Assembly: GCF_003253745.1 (NCBI RefSeq)
Contig: NZ_MZXV01000051.1
Location: 364,774 to 428,773 of the forward strand
Source of the DNA: Mesorhizobium kowhaii
GTDB lineage: Bacteria > Pseudomonadota > Alphaproteobacteria > Rhizobiales > Rhizobiaceae
Direction: 5' to 3'
DNA: 64,000 bases
Part shown: piece by piece, positions 16,603 through 25,463 of the stretch
Numbering within the stretch: position 1 is the first letter of the stretch
Layout: each line of letters opens with the position of its first letter
Translations under genes and position numbers: made by a program
The notes under the pieces: generated by a model
Told to the model about the DNA's origin: nothing
The model's input: the letters and a program-made list of their open reading frames with translations, nothing else
Databases searched by the model: none

Positions 16603-16851
16603 ATGAACCGAGATCGATCCGGCATCCCCGTCAGGACCAAGCATGGAATCCGCGTGGTGTATTCGAACGCCGATATGAGCGACGTCCTCACCAATGGTGA
16701 TTGGCCGTCGGATGGACCCAAGTTCCTTGCTGCACTGGCTGCCCTCGTCGAGGCGCGGATAGGGCGATGCAGCGATCCGAATGTGAGAATTGCGTTCATT
16801 TCTGCCGCCATGGAAGCGAATGTGCTGCCAGAAAGTTTCTTGCAGAATTGA
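16603..16851 (+). CDS. DUF982-like small protein
   Basis: 82 aa. The pattern of a short strand (GIRVVYSNADMSDVLTN), WPSDGPKFLAALAALVEARI and the closing VRIAFISAAMEANVLPE matches the DUF982 family of Rhizobiales (…W....G.....AL.AC...L.G..….AR.AFI.AA.EAGI). Function unknown; such genes are multicopy in Mesorhizobium. A second DUF982 protein is at 21182-21691. The ATG has no strong ribosome site. Confidence 0.65.
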   Translation: MNRDRSGIPVRTKHGIRVVYSNADMSDVLTNGDWPSDGPKFLAALAALVEARIGRCSDPNVRIAFISAAMEANVLPESFLQN

Positions 16852-17187
16852 AGCAGGAAATCGTCCCGTTGCTTAGCGTCTCTATCTTTGTCAATCGGTC
16901 GCTTTTTTCGGGCCCCAAATCCCGGTACCCGGTCTGTGGACACACTTTGCCAGGGTTACCCTGTCGGCCCTAAACGCAGACCGGCCACCATGGTTTCGGA
17001 ACCCGTCGCCATGCCGAAGCCGTCCTCCTTCACCGATAGGGGACAATCTGGACCTCGAAAGTCGACTGCGACTTGCCCGCTAGTCAGCGTTCGATAATGG
17101 TGGTGGGGCTGGCAGCACCTTGCCTCAGCCGGCGCAGACTGCTGGTAGAATCCGGCTACAGAATCTTTTTGGGCTGTTGCAAGATTT
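16852..17187. other. No gene seen
   Basis: 336 bases between a DUF982 gene and the transglutaminase stop. Only short unsupported frames; no clear hairpin with T-run. Confidence 0.45.
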
Positions 17188-18000
17188 CTAGGCCGCAATC
17201 TCTTCGGCAATAACTTCGAAGTTTGCCAGTCTCGACGGACCAAAGCTGGTCGAGAGGGCGACATCAGTCGCGTCCCGGCCGGTCGCCATCAGGATTCTCC
17301 CAATGCGAGGGTGATTGTGCCTTGCGTCGAATGTGAACCAATGACCGCTGAGGTAGGCTTGGAACCAGGCGCTGAAATCCATTGGATCCGGAACGGGCGG
17401 GATTCCGATATCGCCGAGATAGCCGGTACAATAGCGCGCCGGGATATTCATGCAGCGGCACAAGGTGATTGCCAGATGGGCGAAGTCGCGACAAACACCG
17501 GTTCGATCCGTGAAACCGCCATGCGCGGTGCGCAGCGCGTCGGCATTTTGATAATTGAAGGCGATGTGATTGTGAACGAAATCGCAGATGGCCTGGACGC
17601 GAGACCATCCTGGTTTCGTGTTGCCGAAGGTCGCCCAAGCGAAATCACCCAGTCGATCAGTATCGCAGTATCGGCTGCCCAGAAGGAATCCCAGCACTTC
17701 ATCCGGCAGGTCTTTTATATCGTGTTGTATGGCATCGGGCGCGACAACATCAGGTTTGCCACTGTCATAAATTTCAAATGTGGTCGATATCGTCGTCAGT
17801 CCGGCAGGGGCTTCGATCCTCGTGCATGCGTTGCCGAAACTGTCGATGTAGCCCCTGGCTTCGATGGGCCGATCAAATCCAATCACCTGGTCAGTCAGAA
17901 GGTCGACGCGTCGCGACGGGTGGATTTCAAGGACCAGCAACATCGGTGTTGGCTGGGAACATTCGTAAGTGAGGTTATAACCAGCGCGTATTCGCATCAA
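17188..18000 (-). CDS. Transglutaminase-like protein, catalytic His apparently replaced
   Basis: 270 aa. N-terminal beta domain (MRIRAGYNLTYECSQPTPML, as in bacterial transglutaminase-like N domains) and a papain-like core with the nucleophile segment TGVCRDFAHLAITLCR (Cys about 170) and the Asp strand WFTFDARHNHPRIGR. The His that should sit in a D-F-H-A-W context is Ser here (DFSAWFQAYL), so the Cys-His-Asp triad is incomplete; the nearby GHW two turns later is an unlikely substitute. Such proteins are thought to act as proteases or amide hydrolases. ATG 18000 follows GGAGCTTTG. It lies 66 bases downstream of a second, complete transglutaminase-like gene, so they probably form an operon. 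Confidence 0.85.
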   Translation of the reverse strand: MMRIRAGYNLTYECSQPTPMLLVLEIHPSRRVDLLTDQVIGFDRPIEARGYIDSFGNACTRIEAPAGLTTISTTFEIYDSGKPDVVAPDAIQHDIKDLPDEVLGFLLGSRYCDTDRLGDFAWATFGNTKPGWSRVQAICDFVHNHIAFNYQNADALRTAHGGFTDRTGVCRDFAHLAITLCRCMNIPARYCTGYLGDIGIPPVPDPMDFSAWFQAYLSGHWFTFDARHNHPRIGRILMATGRDATDVALSTSFGPSRLANFEVIAEEIAA

Positions 18001-18066
18001 AGCTCCGACGATCCTTGTTCAGGAGCGGTGCAAACTCCGCTCTGAAGAAACGGTTCCCAGAAAATA

Positions 18067-18966
18067 TCAAAGAGTTGCAACTTCGGTCTGCTCTTTTTCC
18101 TTGGTCACTTTCACCTCTACGTGCATCCCCAAAAAACTTGATGCGGGACCTGAATAGCTGCCGGAAAGAGGAATGGCTTGTCGTGGGTGGCGAGCGACCG
18201 CCACCCTGATCAGCTCCCGGTTGCCGACAATGCCATTGGTCGGATCGAACTCGACCCAGCCGGCTCCGGGCAAATAGACTTGGCACCAGGCATGCGTTGA
18301 GCCTCCGCCCCGCACATCCGCACTATCTCGGGTTGGGACATAGACATAACCCGTCACGAAGCGGGCGGCGAAGCCAAGCGATCGAACTGCTTCCATCATG
18401 AAAAGTGCAAAGTCACGGCACGTGCCCCGCCGCAGATGGAGCGTGATCAGGGGCGGCTGCGTCCCAGGTTCAGTCCGACGGGAATACACAAAGCTTTCGT
18501 GGATGGCATAGCAGAGCGTCATCAATAGTTTGCCTGTCTCGGTCTGCCCGGCGGCGCTCAAGAACTGGCGCGCCCATTTTCCGATTTCGTCGCCTTCGTC
18601 TGGATGTTGGCGTTCGATGGTCTGCGAGAGGTCGAGGGCTTCGTCAGGCTCATAGGAAAAGGGATAGCTGAGTGCCGCCTCGTCGATGCGGAAATCAGGC
18701 GTAAGCTGAGGCGTGTGATCAAGCCGAATGGCGGTTTCGAAGTGCAGTTTCTTGGCAGACTCCGCAAAATCGATCACCGCAACGCAGTTTCCGAAAACGT
18801 CGTGAATCCATCGAACCTCTTTGGGCTCCGGCACGACGACGAGGGCGTGGTCGAGAAGCCTTTGATCGAAGCTGTCACGTGGCCTGAACATCAACCGGTG
18901 TTCGCCAAACCTTACCGGTCGACTGTACTGGTAGACGGTTGAGTGCCTCACTGAAAAAATAGGCAT
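18067..18966 (-). CDS. Transglutaminase-like cysteine hydrolase
   Basis: 299 aa. N-terminal domain (MPIFSVRHSTVYQYSRPVRF) followed by a core with a complete triad: Cys in RRGTCRDFALFMMEAVRS, His in GGGSTHAWCQVYLPGAGW and Asp in VEFDPTNG. Families of this type often sit with an alpha-E protein and an ATP-grasp-like protein in a predicted peptide-modification locus; neither partner is present here. ATG 18966 is chosen because homology starts there. The sequence upstream is open but not conserved in character. Confidence 0.88.
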   Translation of the reverse strand: MPIFSVRHSTVYQYSRPVRFGEHRLMFRPRDSFDQRLLDHALVVVPEPKEVRWIHDVFGNCVAVIDFAESAKKLHFETAIRLDHTPQLTPDFRIDEAALSYPFSYEPDEALDLSQTIERQHPDEGDEIGKWARQFLSAAGQTETGKLLMTLCYAIHESFVYSRRTEPGTQPPLITLHLRRGTCRDFALFMMEAVRSLGFAARFVTGYVYVPTRDSADVRGGGSTHAWCQVYLPGAGWVEFDPTNGIVGNRELIRVAVARHPRQAIPLSGSYSGPASSFLGMHVEVKVTKEKEQTEVATL

Positions 18967-19249
18967 AGCGTCGAATACCACCTTCTGCATACACACTGGT
19001 TTGCGGCACGATTGATTGTGCCTTCGGCGTGGTGACCTCAATGCGGCAGATCCGCCATGAAGATCTTTCAGATACCTCGCAAAAGACACAACGCCCGACT
19101 CGGGTAGAAGGGGCCAGAAAACTAGCCAGCAAAGGCGGCGTTGAGTATTGGACGTACGATGCAATACCTGCTCGCCCTGGCGTTCGACCGTTCCCCTTGA
19201 GATATGTCTCCAGATTAGCAATTCCCGCCGAGAGCGTACCGTCCCCAAG

Positions 19250-19484
19250 ATGGCCTTTTCCGACACTTGGCCAGTCCGCGAGGAAACAACGGCAGAAAAA
19301 GGAACGCCCCCAACGGTGGCCTACGCGCTTATCTGGTATGGCAAACAGGGCATCTTGGAAAAGGTTTCGTTTGACGCCGAGAAGGCCGCACGGGACCACG
19401 CTATGGCGAGCTTTCCCGCTCGTAGCGGTTAAGGTTCGCAAGGAAGACGGCACGGTTGTATTTAGCCAAGCAGGCAACAACTAA
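19250..19484 (+). pseudogene. Small hypothetical gene with one frameshift
   Basis: ATG 19250 opens MAFSDTWPVREETTAEKG then ALIWYGKQGILEKVSFDAEK and DHAMASFP; at about 19415 the reading continues in another frame as LVAVKVRKEDGTVVFSQAG to a stop at 19484. Joined, the two parts make one coherent 77-residue protein (a Y-x-L-x-x-x-GK-x-G...VSFDA...A..HA...FP...V.V...DGT.VF pattern), so one extra base or sequencing error is likely. Function unknown. Confidence 0.6.
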
Positions 19485-19509
19485 TCGTCCAGATCATGGT
19501 CGGGTTTAT

Positions 19510-19570
<61 letters not shown>

Positions 19571-19732
19571 TAGCCCCGCCGGGTGCGCGGGCCGATCAGA
19601 TTTTCGGTACAGGGCGAGGGGTCAATACCTGCCGTCCAAGGACGAACTCCCAGAGATCGCTCCCAATTTGTGCATGGTGCAAGCGCCGCTAATTCCGGTT
19701 GGCGAACAGCCGCGCGCCCTCTACAACGGGCG

Positions 19733-19915
19733 ATGAAGAACTTTCAACCGGTCTTCGTGGTCTACTCTCCGCCAATGCATGGCTTTCCCTATCTGGCGGT
19801 TGTTCTTGCAACTGACGGTACTGTGAGCGCAATGCCCTTCGAGACAGACGAAGAGGGTTCGGCGTTTAACAATCAACTGGCTAAGACACGGCACGGTGGC
19901 GGCATCAGGCACTGA
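19733..19915 (+). CDS. Small hypothetical protein (60 aa)
   Basis: MKNFQPVFVVYSPPMHGFPY... with a hydrophobic first half (FPYLAVVLATDGTVSAMPFE) and polar end. The strand-turn-strand look and normal codon use suggest a real small protein, but no family is recognised and the ribosome site (CGGGCG) is weak. Lies 160 bases after the AG repeat. Confidence 0.5.
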   Translation: MKNFQPVFVVYSPPMHGFPYLAVVLATDGTVSAMPFETDEEGSAFNNQLAKTRHGGGIRH

Positions 19916-20547
19916 GCGCAGACCCGGCCAAGGATAAGATAAAATCATAAACGCGGTCGTCCTGTTGGGCTAGCGCCGCATGCTTCCCGGGACAATCCTT
20001 GGTACGCAGCCAAACCCTCAGGTGCGGGTGTCGCAAGAAAGGGAACAAGTATCAGAATCACGATCACCATCACGACCGCTCCGACCACTGGCAGGTTGCA
20101 GCTTGGGAACTCTGGCGAGGAGGCGTAGCGTTTTTATGCTTCTGGTCACGAGGCTGCGCACCCTGATCCGCTAATTTAGCCTGGTCTGCAACGCCGGCTT
20201 TGGTCGAGCTATGGTCCGCTTCGAGAGGTAGTCTTTTTCTCCTTCGATCGGGCGGCCAAGCCGATTGATGTTGGGGAGATCTCGTCGATGATCGGGCGCT
20301 TGCATCGCTTTGCCTCGATCTCTTGGATCAACCCGTGCTGCAAGCACCATCCAAGCGCCTGCGGTTTCTCTTTTGCGGCTTCGGCTTGCCAACCTTCACC
20401 GGCTTTCGTGCCGGCCGGGAGCCCAGCGAATGGCCCGAAAGTTCCAGACGACAGCGGGGATGCGGTCCGGCCACCGGCCTGGTGCCGGAACCAAAGCGGT
20501 CGACGGCGGTTAGTTCTCGAAGGGACCATAACTACGGAAGTGGAACA
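19916..20547. other. No gene seen; one weak EcfG-like site
   Basis: 630 bases without a convincing gene. GGAAC at 20487-20491 and GTT at 20509-20511 (spacer 17, G before GTT instead of C) form a weak general-stress promoter candidate 37 bases before the ATG at 20548. Confidence 0.35.
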
Positions 20548-20757
20548 ATGGTCGAACTTTTGAATATGGAGCTAGCTACCGCCAGGCAGCGCGTTAACCG
20601 AGCCGAACTCGCCCTCGAACAAGCCGAAGAATTGTTGGAAGAGCAGTGTGGCGTCGCTATCAATCTCACGCTGTGCGACAGAGTCAGGGTTGCGCAACAA
20701 CGCGTGGCAGAGGCAAGAAGGCGCCATAGGCAGATCGATCCGCCAAGTGGCACATGA
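20548..20757 (+). CDS. Small coiled-coil protein (69 aa)
   Basis: From ATG 20548 (MVELLNMELATARQRVNRAE) with GGAA upstream. Nearly the whole protein is heptad-rich helix (ALEQAEELLEEQ, RVRVAQQRVAEARRRHRQI), so a dimeric coiled coil is likely. A short related stretch (LRLCIDAQERVAEIRRRE) is encoded at about 21019-21080, suggesting a decayed second copy. Function unknown. Confidence 0.55.
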   Translation: MVELLNMELATARQRVNRAELALEQAEELLEEQCGVAINLTLCDRVRVAQQRVAEARRRHRQIDPPSGT

Positions 20758-20773
20758 TTTTGGACTGCCCGTG

Positions 20774-20947
20774 ATGATCGTCACCTTCCACGCTGAAATT
20801 GCGAAAAGTGGCCCCGTTTATCGCGCCGCAAGGCTTGAGCTACTGAGGCAGCAAATGATGCGCCATTTCGAGCGTACCGACACAGCGGCCGACAAAGTCG
20901 AACAAATGCTGGTCCGGTTCGCTGAAGCAAGCACGCTTGGGAACTGA
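20774..20947 (+). CDS. Small hypothetical protein (57 aa)
   Basis: ATG 20774 (MIVTFHAEIAKSGPVYRAAR) starts 17 bases after the coiled-coil gene. The product is helical and charged (RLELLRQQMMRHFER, then KVEQMLVRFAEA). No domain known. The tight spacing suggests cotranscription. Confidence 0.5.
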   Translation: MIVTFHAEIAKSGPVYRAARLELLRQQMMRHFERTDTAADKVEQMLVRFAEASTLGN

Positions 20948-21181
20948 CTTCCGCCTCTCACCAAGCCTGAATGGTCGCTGTCGCGCGGGCACCTCCGTCT
21001 ACCGCTCTGGCTGCTGCCGCGTTGCGGCTATGCATAGACGCGCAAGAACGGGTGGCGGAAATACGCCGACGGGAATGGTGGCGTCCCCCGGCTGACGATG
21101 TTCGCGAAAAGAAGCCAGTTCGCTGCGCGGGGGCGGGCGCGACCGACAGCGCCAGCGTAACGGTCCAACCGGCCGGAGGTT

Positions 21182-21691
21182 TCAATGCTGCGCCTTCAAG
21201 ATCCTGGCCTCTCGCAACAATGAAGCACGATCAGAGCCAACCATCTCGATCAGGTCGCGAGCCTGAGCCTCGGTGATGCCCGTCTCGCGTGCCAGGAAAC
21301 GGGCAAGAAAATCTTCTTGCTCTTCCCTGTGTCCACGATCCCGCCTTTTCTCGTCGGCGATGTAGGACGACTTGGGCTGCTCTACCGAACGGAGCGATGG
21401 GGCGTCCCCATCGCTTTGAACGCGTTGCACGTCGATGCCAGCCTCCTTTGCAGCTTCCAGAAATGCGCGACGGGCATTTTCAACATCGCCCGCATTAGAC
21501 AGTGAGCCAGTGCAGGCCTGCAGGGCGTACCGGTAGCTTGTGCCATGCTCCTCGGGCCATTTCTCCATCATGAAGATGGCAGCCTCGGCAGCGCTGCACA
21601 GCCTACGAGTATCGCCAGTTGCCAACTGAACAATCACTGGAGTCCTGAAGAAGGCATCGTGCATCGCGTCACCCACATCCGTCCAACTCAT
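21182..21691 (-). CDS. DUF982 protein with DUF3606-like tail
   Basis: 169 aa from ATG 21691 (MSWTDVGDAMHDAFFRTPVI). Residues about 15-85 match DUF982 (VIVQLATGDTRRLCSAAEAA, WPEEHGTSYRYALQACTGSL, ARRAFLEAAKEAGI). After a polar Arg/Glu linker, the C-terminus FLARFLARETGITEAQARDL followed by IEMVGSDRASLLREARILK resembles DUF3606-type helices. The same tail DNA, diverged, is fused to a broken MerR gene at 30284-30350. Function unknown. Confidence 0.65.
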   Translation of the reverse strand: MSWTDVGDAMHDAFFRTPVIVQLATGDTRRLCSAAEAAIFMMEKWPEEHGTSYRYALQACTGSLSNAGDVENARRAFLEAAKEAGIDVQRVQSDGDAPSLRSVEQPKSSYIADEKRRDRGHREEQEDFLARFLARETGITEAQARDLIEMVGSDRASLLREARILKAQH

Positions 21692-21767
21692 CGAACGGCT
21701 TGCGACGCCATTCGTTCCCACGACAAAGCAATGCAGTGTTACAGGGTCTACCAAATTGCCGGCTCGA

Positions 21768-21850
21768 TCAGGCGGCTGAAATCACCGAATCCGTCCAGCG
21801 CACGTTCTGCCTTGCCGCGTCGCCGAAGGCCCTGTCGAGCGCGCCGTCCT
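21768..21850 (-). pseudogene. 3'-end fragment of the PqiC-like lipoprotein gene (copy 3)
   Basis: The minus-strand residues GALDRAFGDAARQNVRWTD then a stop correspond to the end of the fragment at 22735-23265 (GALDAAFGNAARQIVHWTD). Opposite orientation to that copy, and directly abutting the TauE fragment that follows. A short relic. Confidence 0.65.
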
Positions 21851-21865
21851 CCGCTGCCGTCGCTG

Positions 21866-22120
21866 GGTGCGGTGATAGGAGCGCTGGGGTCTGATGGGGC
21901 TTGGTGGGAACTGAGTTCGGCTTCCATCTCCCGATTGGAGTTTTCAATTTCGCTTCCCTAGAGGCCGTCATCCTCAACGAGGTGATAAGCATGGTTGTGG
22001 TGCGACCGCACTTCCGTTCCGCGCGGGAACCATTCCGTTCAGTGCGCTTGCAGCTCAATTGCCAGTAATCATTAATTTGCTTGCCGGTAGCTTGCTTGGT
22101 GCGTGGTTGCGCGCTCTCGC
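21866..22120 (+). pseudogene. Fragment of a TauE/SafE permease gene
   Basis: Aligns with bases about 1446-1690 inside the intact gene at 1385-2191 (AGGAGCGCT...GGCTTGGTGG, GATTGGAGTTTTCAATTTCG, GAGGCCGTCATCCT...). Several indels break the frame, and neither end of the gene is present. About 80 percent identical where it aligns, so it is an old duplicate or a relic from a related strain, not a fresh copy. Confidence 0.75.
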
Positions 22121-22189
22121 CTCACGCCTACCTGGAGGCGAATAAGTAGTCACATAGACGAAACCCGCGCCAATGCGCGAGAGCAATTT

Positions 22190-22262
22190 TCGCGGCGATT
22201 TGTACCCCTGCGGCGTCGCCTGACAGCATACCCGCGTAAAGAGCATTCTGCAGGTCGCCATT
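22190..22262 (-). pseudogene. Short fragment of an HWE histidine kinase gene
   Basis: Minus-strand reading LQNALYAGMLSGDAAG resembles the ATP-binding N-box region LATNSAKYGVLSGDAGE of the kinase relic at 13914-15705. Only about 70 bases are recognisable, so this is tentative. Confidence 0.4.
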
Positions 22263-22288
22263 GAGGAATCGAGGGCGACGGCGAACTC

Positions 22289-22399
22289 ATGATCAAATTT
22301 GCCCGGATGGTTGACCTTCTAGCGATCGTTCAGGACGACCTTGAAACGACTGCGGTTAAAACGGCCGCGCATATGACGAATCTCGGGGATATGCAATGA
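22289..22399 (+). pseudogene. Fragment of the 100-aa hypothetical gene found at 3710-4012
   Basis: MIKFARMVDLLAIVQDDLET followed by TAVKTAAHMTN parallels KFKFAKILDLLAVDQDDMET plus VAVETAAHMTD of the gene at 3710-4012. The fragment has an ATG and stop by chance but lacks the first 50 and last 15 residues. Confidence 0.65.
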
Positions 22400-22472
22400 C
22401 TAGGCTGACAACACCGCCCGCATCTTGTTTACAATATCGAAGCCGTTTTGTTTCGACCCTTTGCGAGTTTCC

Positions 22473-22793
22473 ATGACGACGACAGCGGACCATCTAAAGC
22501 CCCTCCTATGGGAACCCAAGAACCTGATCCGTGCCGTCGAAGCCGCGGGGGTAACCCTTTTTTCGTGGAACGTGGATAGCGATGCGCTGGCGATGGATGA
22601 CCGGGCCTATGACCTTTGGGGCATACCACGCAACACAGACGTCAAGTTTGAAGACCTGTCCGCGCACATCCATCCTGCCGACCGTGACAGAGTGCGGGCG
22701 GCCTTCAACGCTCGCCGGCTGCGCGGCATTGTGAGGCAAACCAGCGCCGCTCGATACTTTCGAGCTGTCCGCCCCCTCGATCGACGCCCATAG
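22473..22793 (+). pseudogene. Truncated PAS-HWE sensor kinase (N-terminal part only)
   Basis: From ATG 22473 the first 80 residues (LKPLLWEPKNLIRAVEAAGV, then LFSWNVDSDALAMDDRAYDL and IHPADRDRVRAAFNARR) are a typical PAS start of a rhizobial HWE kinase. At about 22720-22735 the sequence switches to the middle of a PqiC-like gene in another frame and the kinase frame ends at 22793. The catalytic part is missing entirely: a recombination junction, not a frameshift. Confidence 0.7.
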
Positions 22794-23265
22794 CCACAGC
22801 CGCCGCCAGATCCTGATCGCCCAGCCTTCCGCGCTCAAGGCACTGGACAGCCAGAACATCGTCATTAAGCCGGCCGATCGCTCGATACAGTACCTTAAGG
22901 GTGCGCAATGGGCCGACCGACTACCTCTGATCGTGCAGGCGCGGCTGGCCGAGACCTTCCAGCGTTCGGGCAGCTTTGCCGGCGTTGGCAAGCCGGGCGA
23001 GGGCCTGGCGATCGACTATCAGGTGATCCTCGAGATCCGCTCCTTCGAAGTGCGTGTGGATGGCGGCGAGCATGCCGAGGTAGACTTGTTCGTGCGCATC
23101 CTCAACGACCGCAATGGCGAGGTGCGTGCCTCGAAGAGCTTCACCGCCTCCGCGCCCGTTTCAGGGAGCGGCAATCCGGCCTATGTCGGCGCGCTCGACG
23201 CCGCGTTTGGCAACGCGGCCAGACAGATCGTGCACTGGACCGATAGGGCGATCCGAACCGGATAA
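22735..23265 (+). pseudogene. PqiC-like ABC-transport auxiliary lipoprotein lacking its start (copy 1)
   Basis: An open frame without a proper start encodes APLDTFELSAPSI, QILIAQPSALKALDSQNIVI, IQYLKGAQWADRLPLIVQ then RLAETFQRSGSFAGVGKPGE, GLAIDYQVILEIRSF and GSGNPAYVGALDAAFG. This is the domain of MCE-linked auxiliary lipoproteins (PqiC/YmbA type) that support phospholipid transport across the envelope. The signal peptide and lipobox are replaced by the truncated kinase gene. Internal GTG 22933 could start a shortened protein, but export would be lost. Confidence 0.75.
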
Positions 23266-23543
23266 AACCAACCGTTGCCTGGCGGCGTCCGAAGTTCAAA
23301 TAGGCCCGTATGATCTGAGCGGATTGGCATCTGAATTGCGAAGCATGGCTCGTGGATTGTCATACGGTGGATTTGTAATGGTGTCGCCACAGCGTCAGGC
23401 GCGACGCCAAGGTGAGGACCAATAATCCGCAAACGCTTCGAAAGCACAAGCTGCTAGCCGCCCAATGGCTACGTTGGCAGGAGGCTCGCAAGTGCAGCGT
23501 GAACGCAGTTGGTGGGCTGCCGCGGACGCGTATACCTATAGGC

Positions 23544-23618
23544 CTATCGCAGTCCTAAGAAGCCCAAGATAAAAAGGACAATTACGATCGCGCCAACAAC
23601 CCAAATAATCCGATTCAT
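23544..23618 (-). CDS. 24-aa single-helix membrane microprotein
   Basis: ATG 23618 with an AGGAAAGAGAG site encodes one transmembrane helix, MNRIIWVVGAIVIVLFILGF plus LGLR. A homologue of identical length, with the same N- and C-termini (MNNIIWLVGA...FFGLR), is at 50424-50498. Such MNxIIWxxGAxVxV peptides are widespread in Rhizobiales but usually missed by gene callers. Function unknown. Conservation between two unlinked copies supports translation. Confidence 0.75.
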   Translation of the reverse strand: MNRIIWVVGAIVIVLFILGFLGLR

Positions 23619-23994
23619 AGTCTCTCTCTTTCCTGCTCAAGAAGCCCCGCCAATTAGGGCCCCATGCCACCGGCCGGACAATGGATTCCATGGGTCCGCT
23701 TCCTACGCCAAGAAGCGGCATCCGAAGCACTACCTCAACAGTTCAAAACCTTTAATGTTCCAAGGCCCGCTCGCACTCACACCATCCCAGTCCGGGAGGT
23801 CGTAAGCCCAGGCATAACGCGCGACCGAGGGATTTTCTTGCCGAGGCTACCGGCACCGCGACACTTCATGCGTTCGACTGGTTAGGTTACGTCCGCCTTG
23901 GCGGCACATTCCATCCTATCAGGGCACAGCCTTATCCTTGGTCGCCGCGCTCCTTGGCCGGAAAGTTCCCGATTGAACCTAACGTCTTATTCCT

Positions 23995-24020
23995 GGAACT
24001 TCGGTGGATTTTTAAGCGTT
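23995..24020 (+). promoter_or_regulatory. EcfG-type general stress promoter (BrkB gene)
   Basis: GGAAC (23995-23999), 17-base spacer, CGTT (24017-24020), 116 bases before the chosen start at 24137. Confidence 0.65.
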
Positions 24021-24136
24021 ACATCGTAGAGGAAATTATTCAGGACACGCTTGCAACCTCCCATTTGGTCACCGCGCAAGGGCGGCCTGCCGTCCAATGT
24101 CGAAGCCTAAAGCCCGGTCGATGTGAACTGTTCGAA

Positions 24137-25195
24137 ATGCCAGCAAAAGCACCCAAGTACGCAGAAAACAAATCTCTGATTGACCGCGAGGCGGAACGCC
24201 ACGCGGCAAATTCCTCCAAGGCTCACTTAACGACTGCAGGTGAGGTTGGGGAAGAGCGAGGCAGGGAGGCTGAATGGCCATCCGAGATTCCTGCCCTGGG
24301 GTGGAAGGATATTGCTTGGCGCGTGTGGGAAGAATTCAACAAGGATCGCATGCTGCTCGTGGCCGCTGGTGCCACTTTCTACCTGCTGCTTGCTCTGTTT
24401 CCGGCTTTGGCCGCCTTCATGTCTTTATACGGATTCGTAGCCGATCCAGTAACCGTAGCGGATCACGTCTCCTATCTCGCCGGCTTGCTTCCTTCGACCG
24501 GACTCGATCTCATTCGTCAGCAACTGCAAGCGCTGGCACAACAGAACACCAGCGCCCTTGGCGTAGGGTTTTTCGTCGGCCTGTCTATTGCAGTGTGGAG
24601 CGCCAACAGCGGTATCAAAGCGCTTTTCGACGCCATGAACATCGCCTACGCGGAGACTGAAAAACGCAGCTTTCTCAGACTGAACATCATGTCGGTCGGA
24701 TTCACCATTGGTGCTTTGATGATCGGCATCGTTTTGCTCCTGGCCGTCGGTGTGGTTCCCGCCGTCTTGTCATATCTGTATCTCGACAAATGGGCAGAAG
24801 TGCTCTTCGTCTTAGGGCGGTGGCCCGTTCTCATGCTGGCCGTACTCACCGGGATATCGCTCATTTACCGGTTCGGCCCGAGCCGGGCGAAAGCCAAATG
24901 GCGCTGGCTGAGCTGGGGCGCCGTGATGGCAACGCTGGTCTGGTTAGTCGCATCGTGGCTGTTCTCGTTCTATTTGCAGCATTTCGCCAATTACAATGTG
25001 ACCTACGGATCGTTAGGCGCAGTCGTCGGCTTAATGATGTGGACCTGGATTTCCGTCGTCATTCTCATTGTCGGGGCCGCGCTCAACGCTGAAATGGAAC
25101 ATCAGACCTCGCGCGATTCAACCACCGGGCCGCCATTGCCGATGGGCCAGCGAGGGGCGGTGGTCGCCGATAGTCTTGGCAAGGTCGTTGAGTGA
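24137..25195 (+). CDS. YihY/BrkB family inner-membrane protein
   Basis: 352 aa. After a charged cytoplasmic N-terminus (about 70 residues) come about six transmembrane helices with the family landmarks DRMLLVAAGATFYLLLALFP, VWSANSGIKALFDAMNIAY and YNVTYGSLGAVVGLMMW. BrkB-like proteins are often called ribonuclease BN in error; their true function is unresolved, with roles suggested in membrane homeostasis. ATG 24137 (MPAKAPKYAENK) is preferred over upstream in-frame codons, which lie inside the leader after the EcfG promoter at 23995. The product is likely part of the general stress response. Confidence 0.88.
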   Translation: MPAKAPKYAENKSLIDREAERHAANSSKAHLTTAGEVGEERGREAEWPSEIPALGWKDIAWRVWEEFNKDRMLLVAAGATFYLLLALFPALAAFMSLYGFVADPVTVADHVSYLAGLLPSTGLDLIRQQLQALAQQNTSALGVGFFVGLSIAVWSANSGIKALFDAMNIAYAETEKRSFLRLNIMSVGFTIGALMIGIVLLLAVGVVPAVLSYLYLDKWAEVLFVLGRWPVLMLAVLTGISLIYRFGPSRAKAKWRWLSWGAVMATLVWLVASWLFSFYLQHFANYNVTYGSLGAVVGLMMWTWISVVILIVGAALNAEMEHQTSRDSTTGPPLPMGQRGAVVADSLGKVVE

Positions 25196-25199
25196 GTAA

Positions 25200-25463
25200 C
25201 TACCAAATAATCGCCGCGCCCTCCGGGCGCGCCGGGTCGGCATCGTCTGTACTGCTGATTTGATCGCTCAATTTTACTGCCGCCTGGTTGTTCGCCTTGC
25301 CGCGGTCTGGCTTTAGGTTGTGGCGAGCTTTCTGACGGATTTCGGCCAATTTGGCGAATCTCGGATCTTTTAGCCAAAGCGACTTTTTTCTGGCCAGTGG
25401 CTCATCGCCATCATCATTTGTGGTCGCTCGGCCATGCGCAGCAATTGGTTCGATAGTCGGCAT
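25200..25463 (-). CDS. Small hypothetical protein (87 aa)
   Basis: Charged, low-hydrophobicity protein (KKSLWLKDPRFAKLAEIRQK in the middle, Asp/Pro-rich end). Convergent with the BrkB gene, four bases apart. No domain recognised and the ribosome site is weak, so it could be spurious. Confidence 0.4.
   Translation of the reverse strand: MPTIEPIAAHGRATTNDDGDEPLARKKSLWLKDPRFAKLAEIRQKARHNLKPDRGKANNQAAVKLSDQISSTDDADPARPEGAAIIW

Noticed and set aside
20171..20392. Minus-strand frame with KRPIIDEISPTSIGLAARSK in an alternative reading
   Set aside because: Reads somewhat like protein, but there is no start with a ribosome site, no copy and no known relative.
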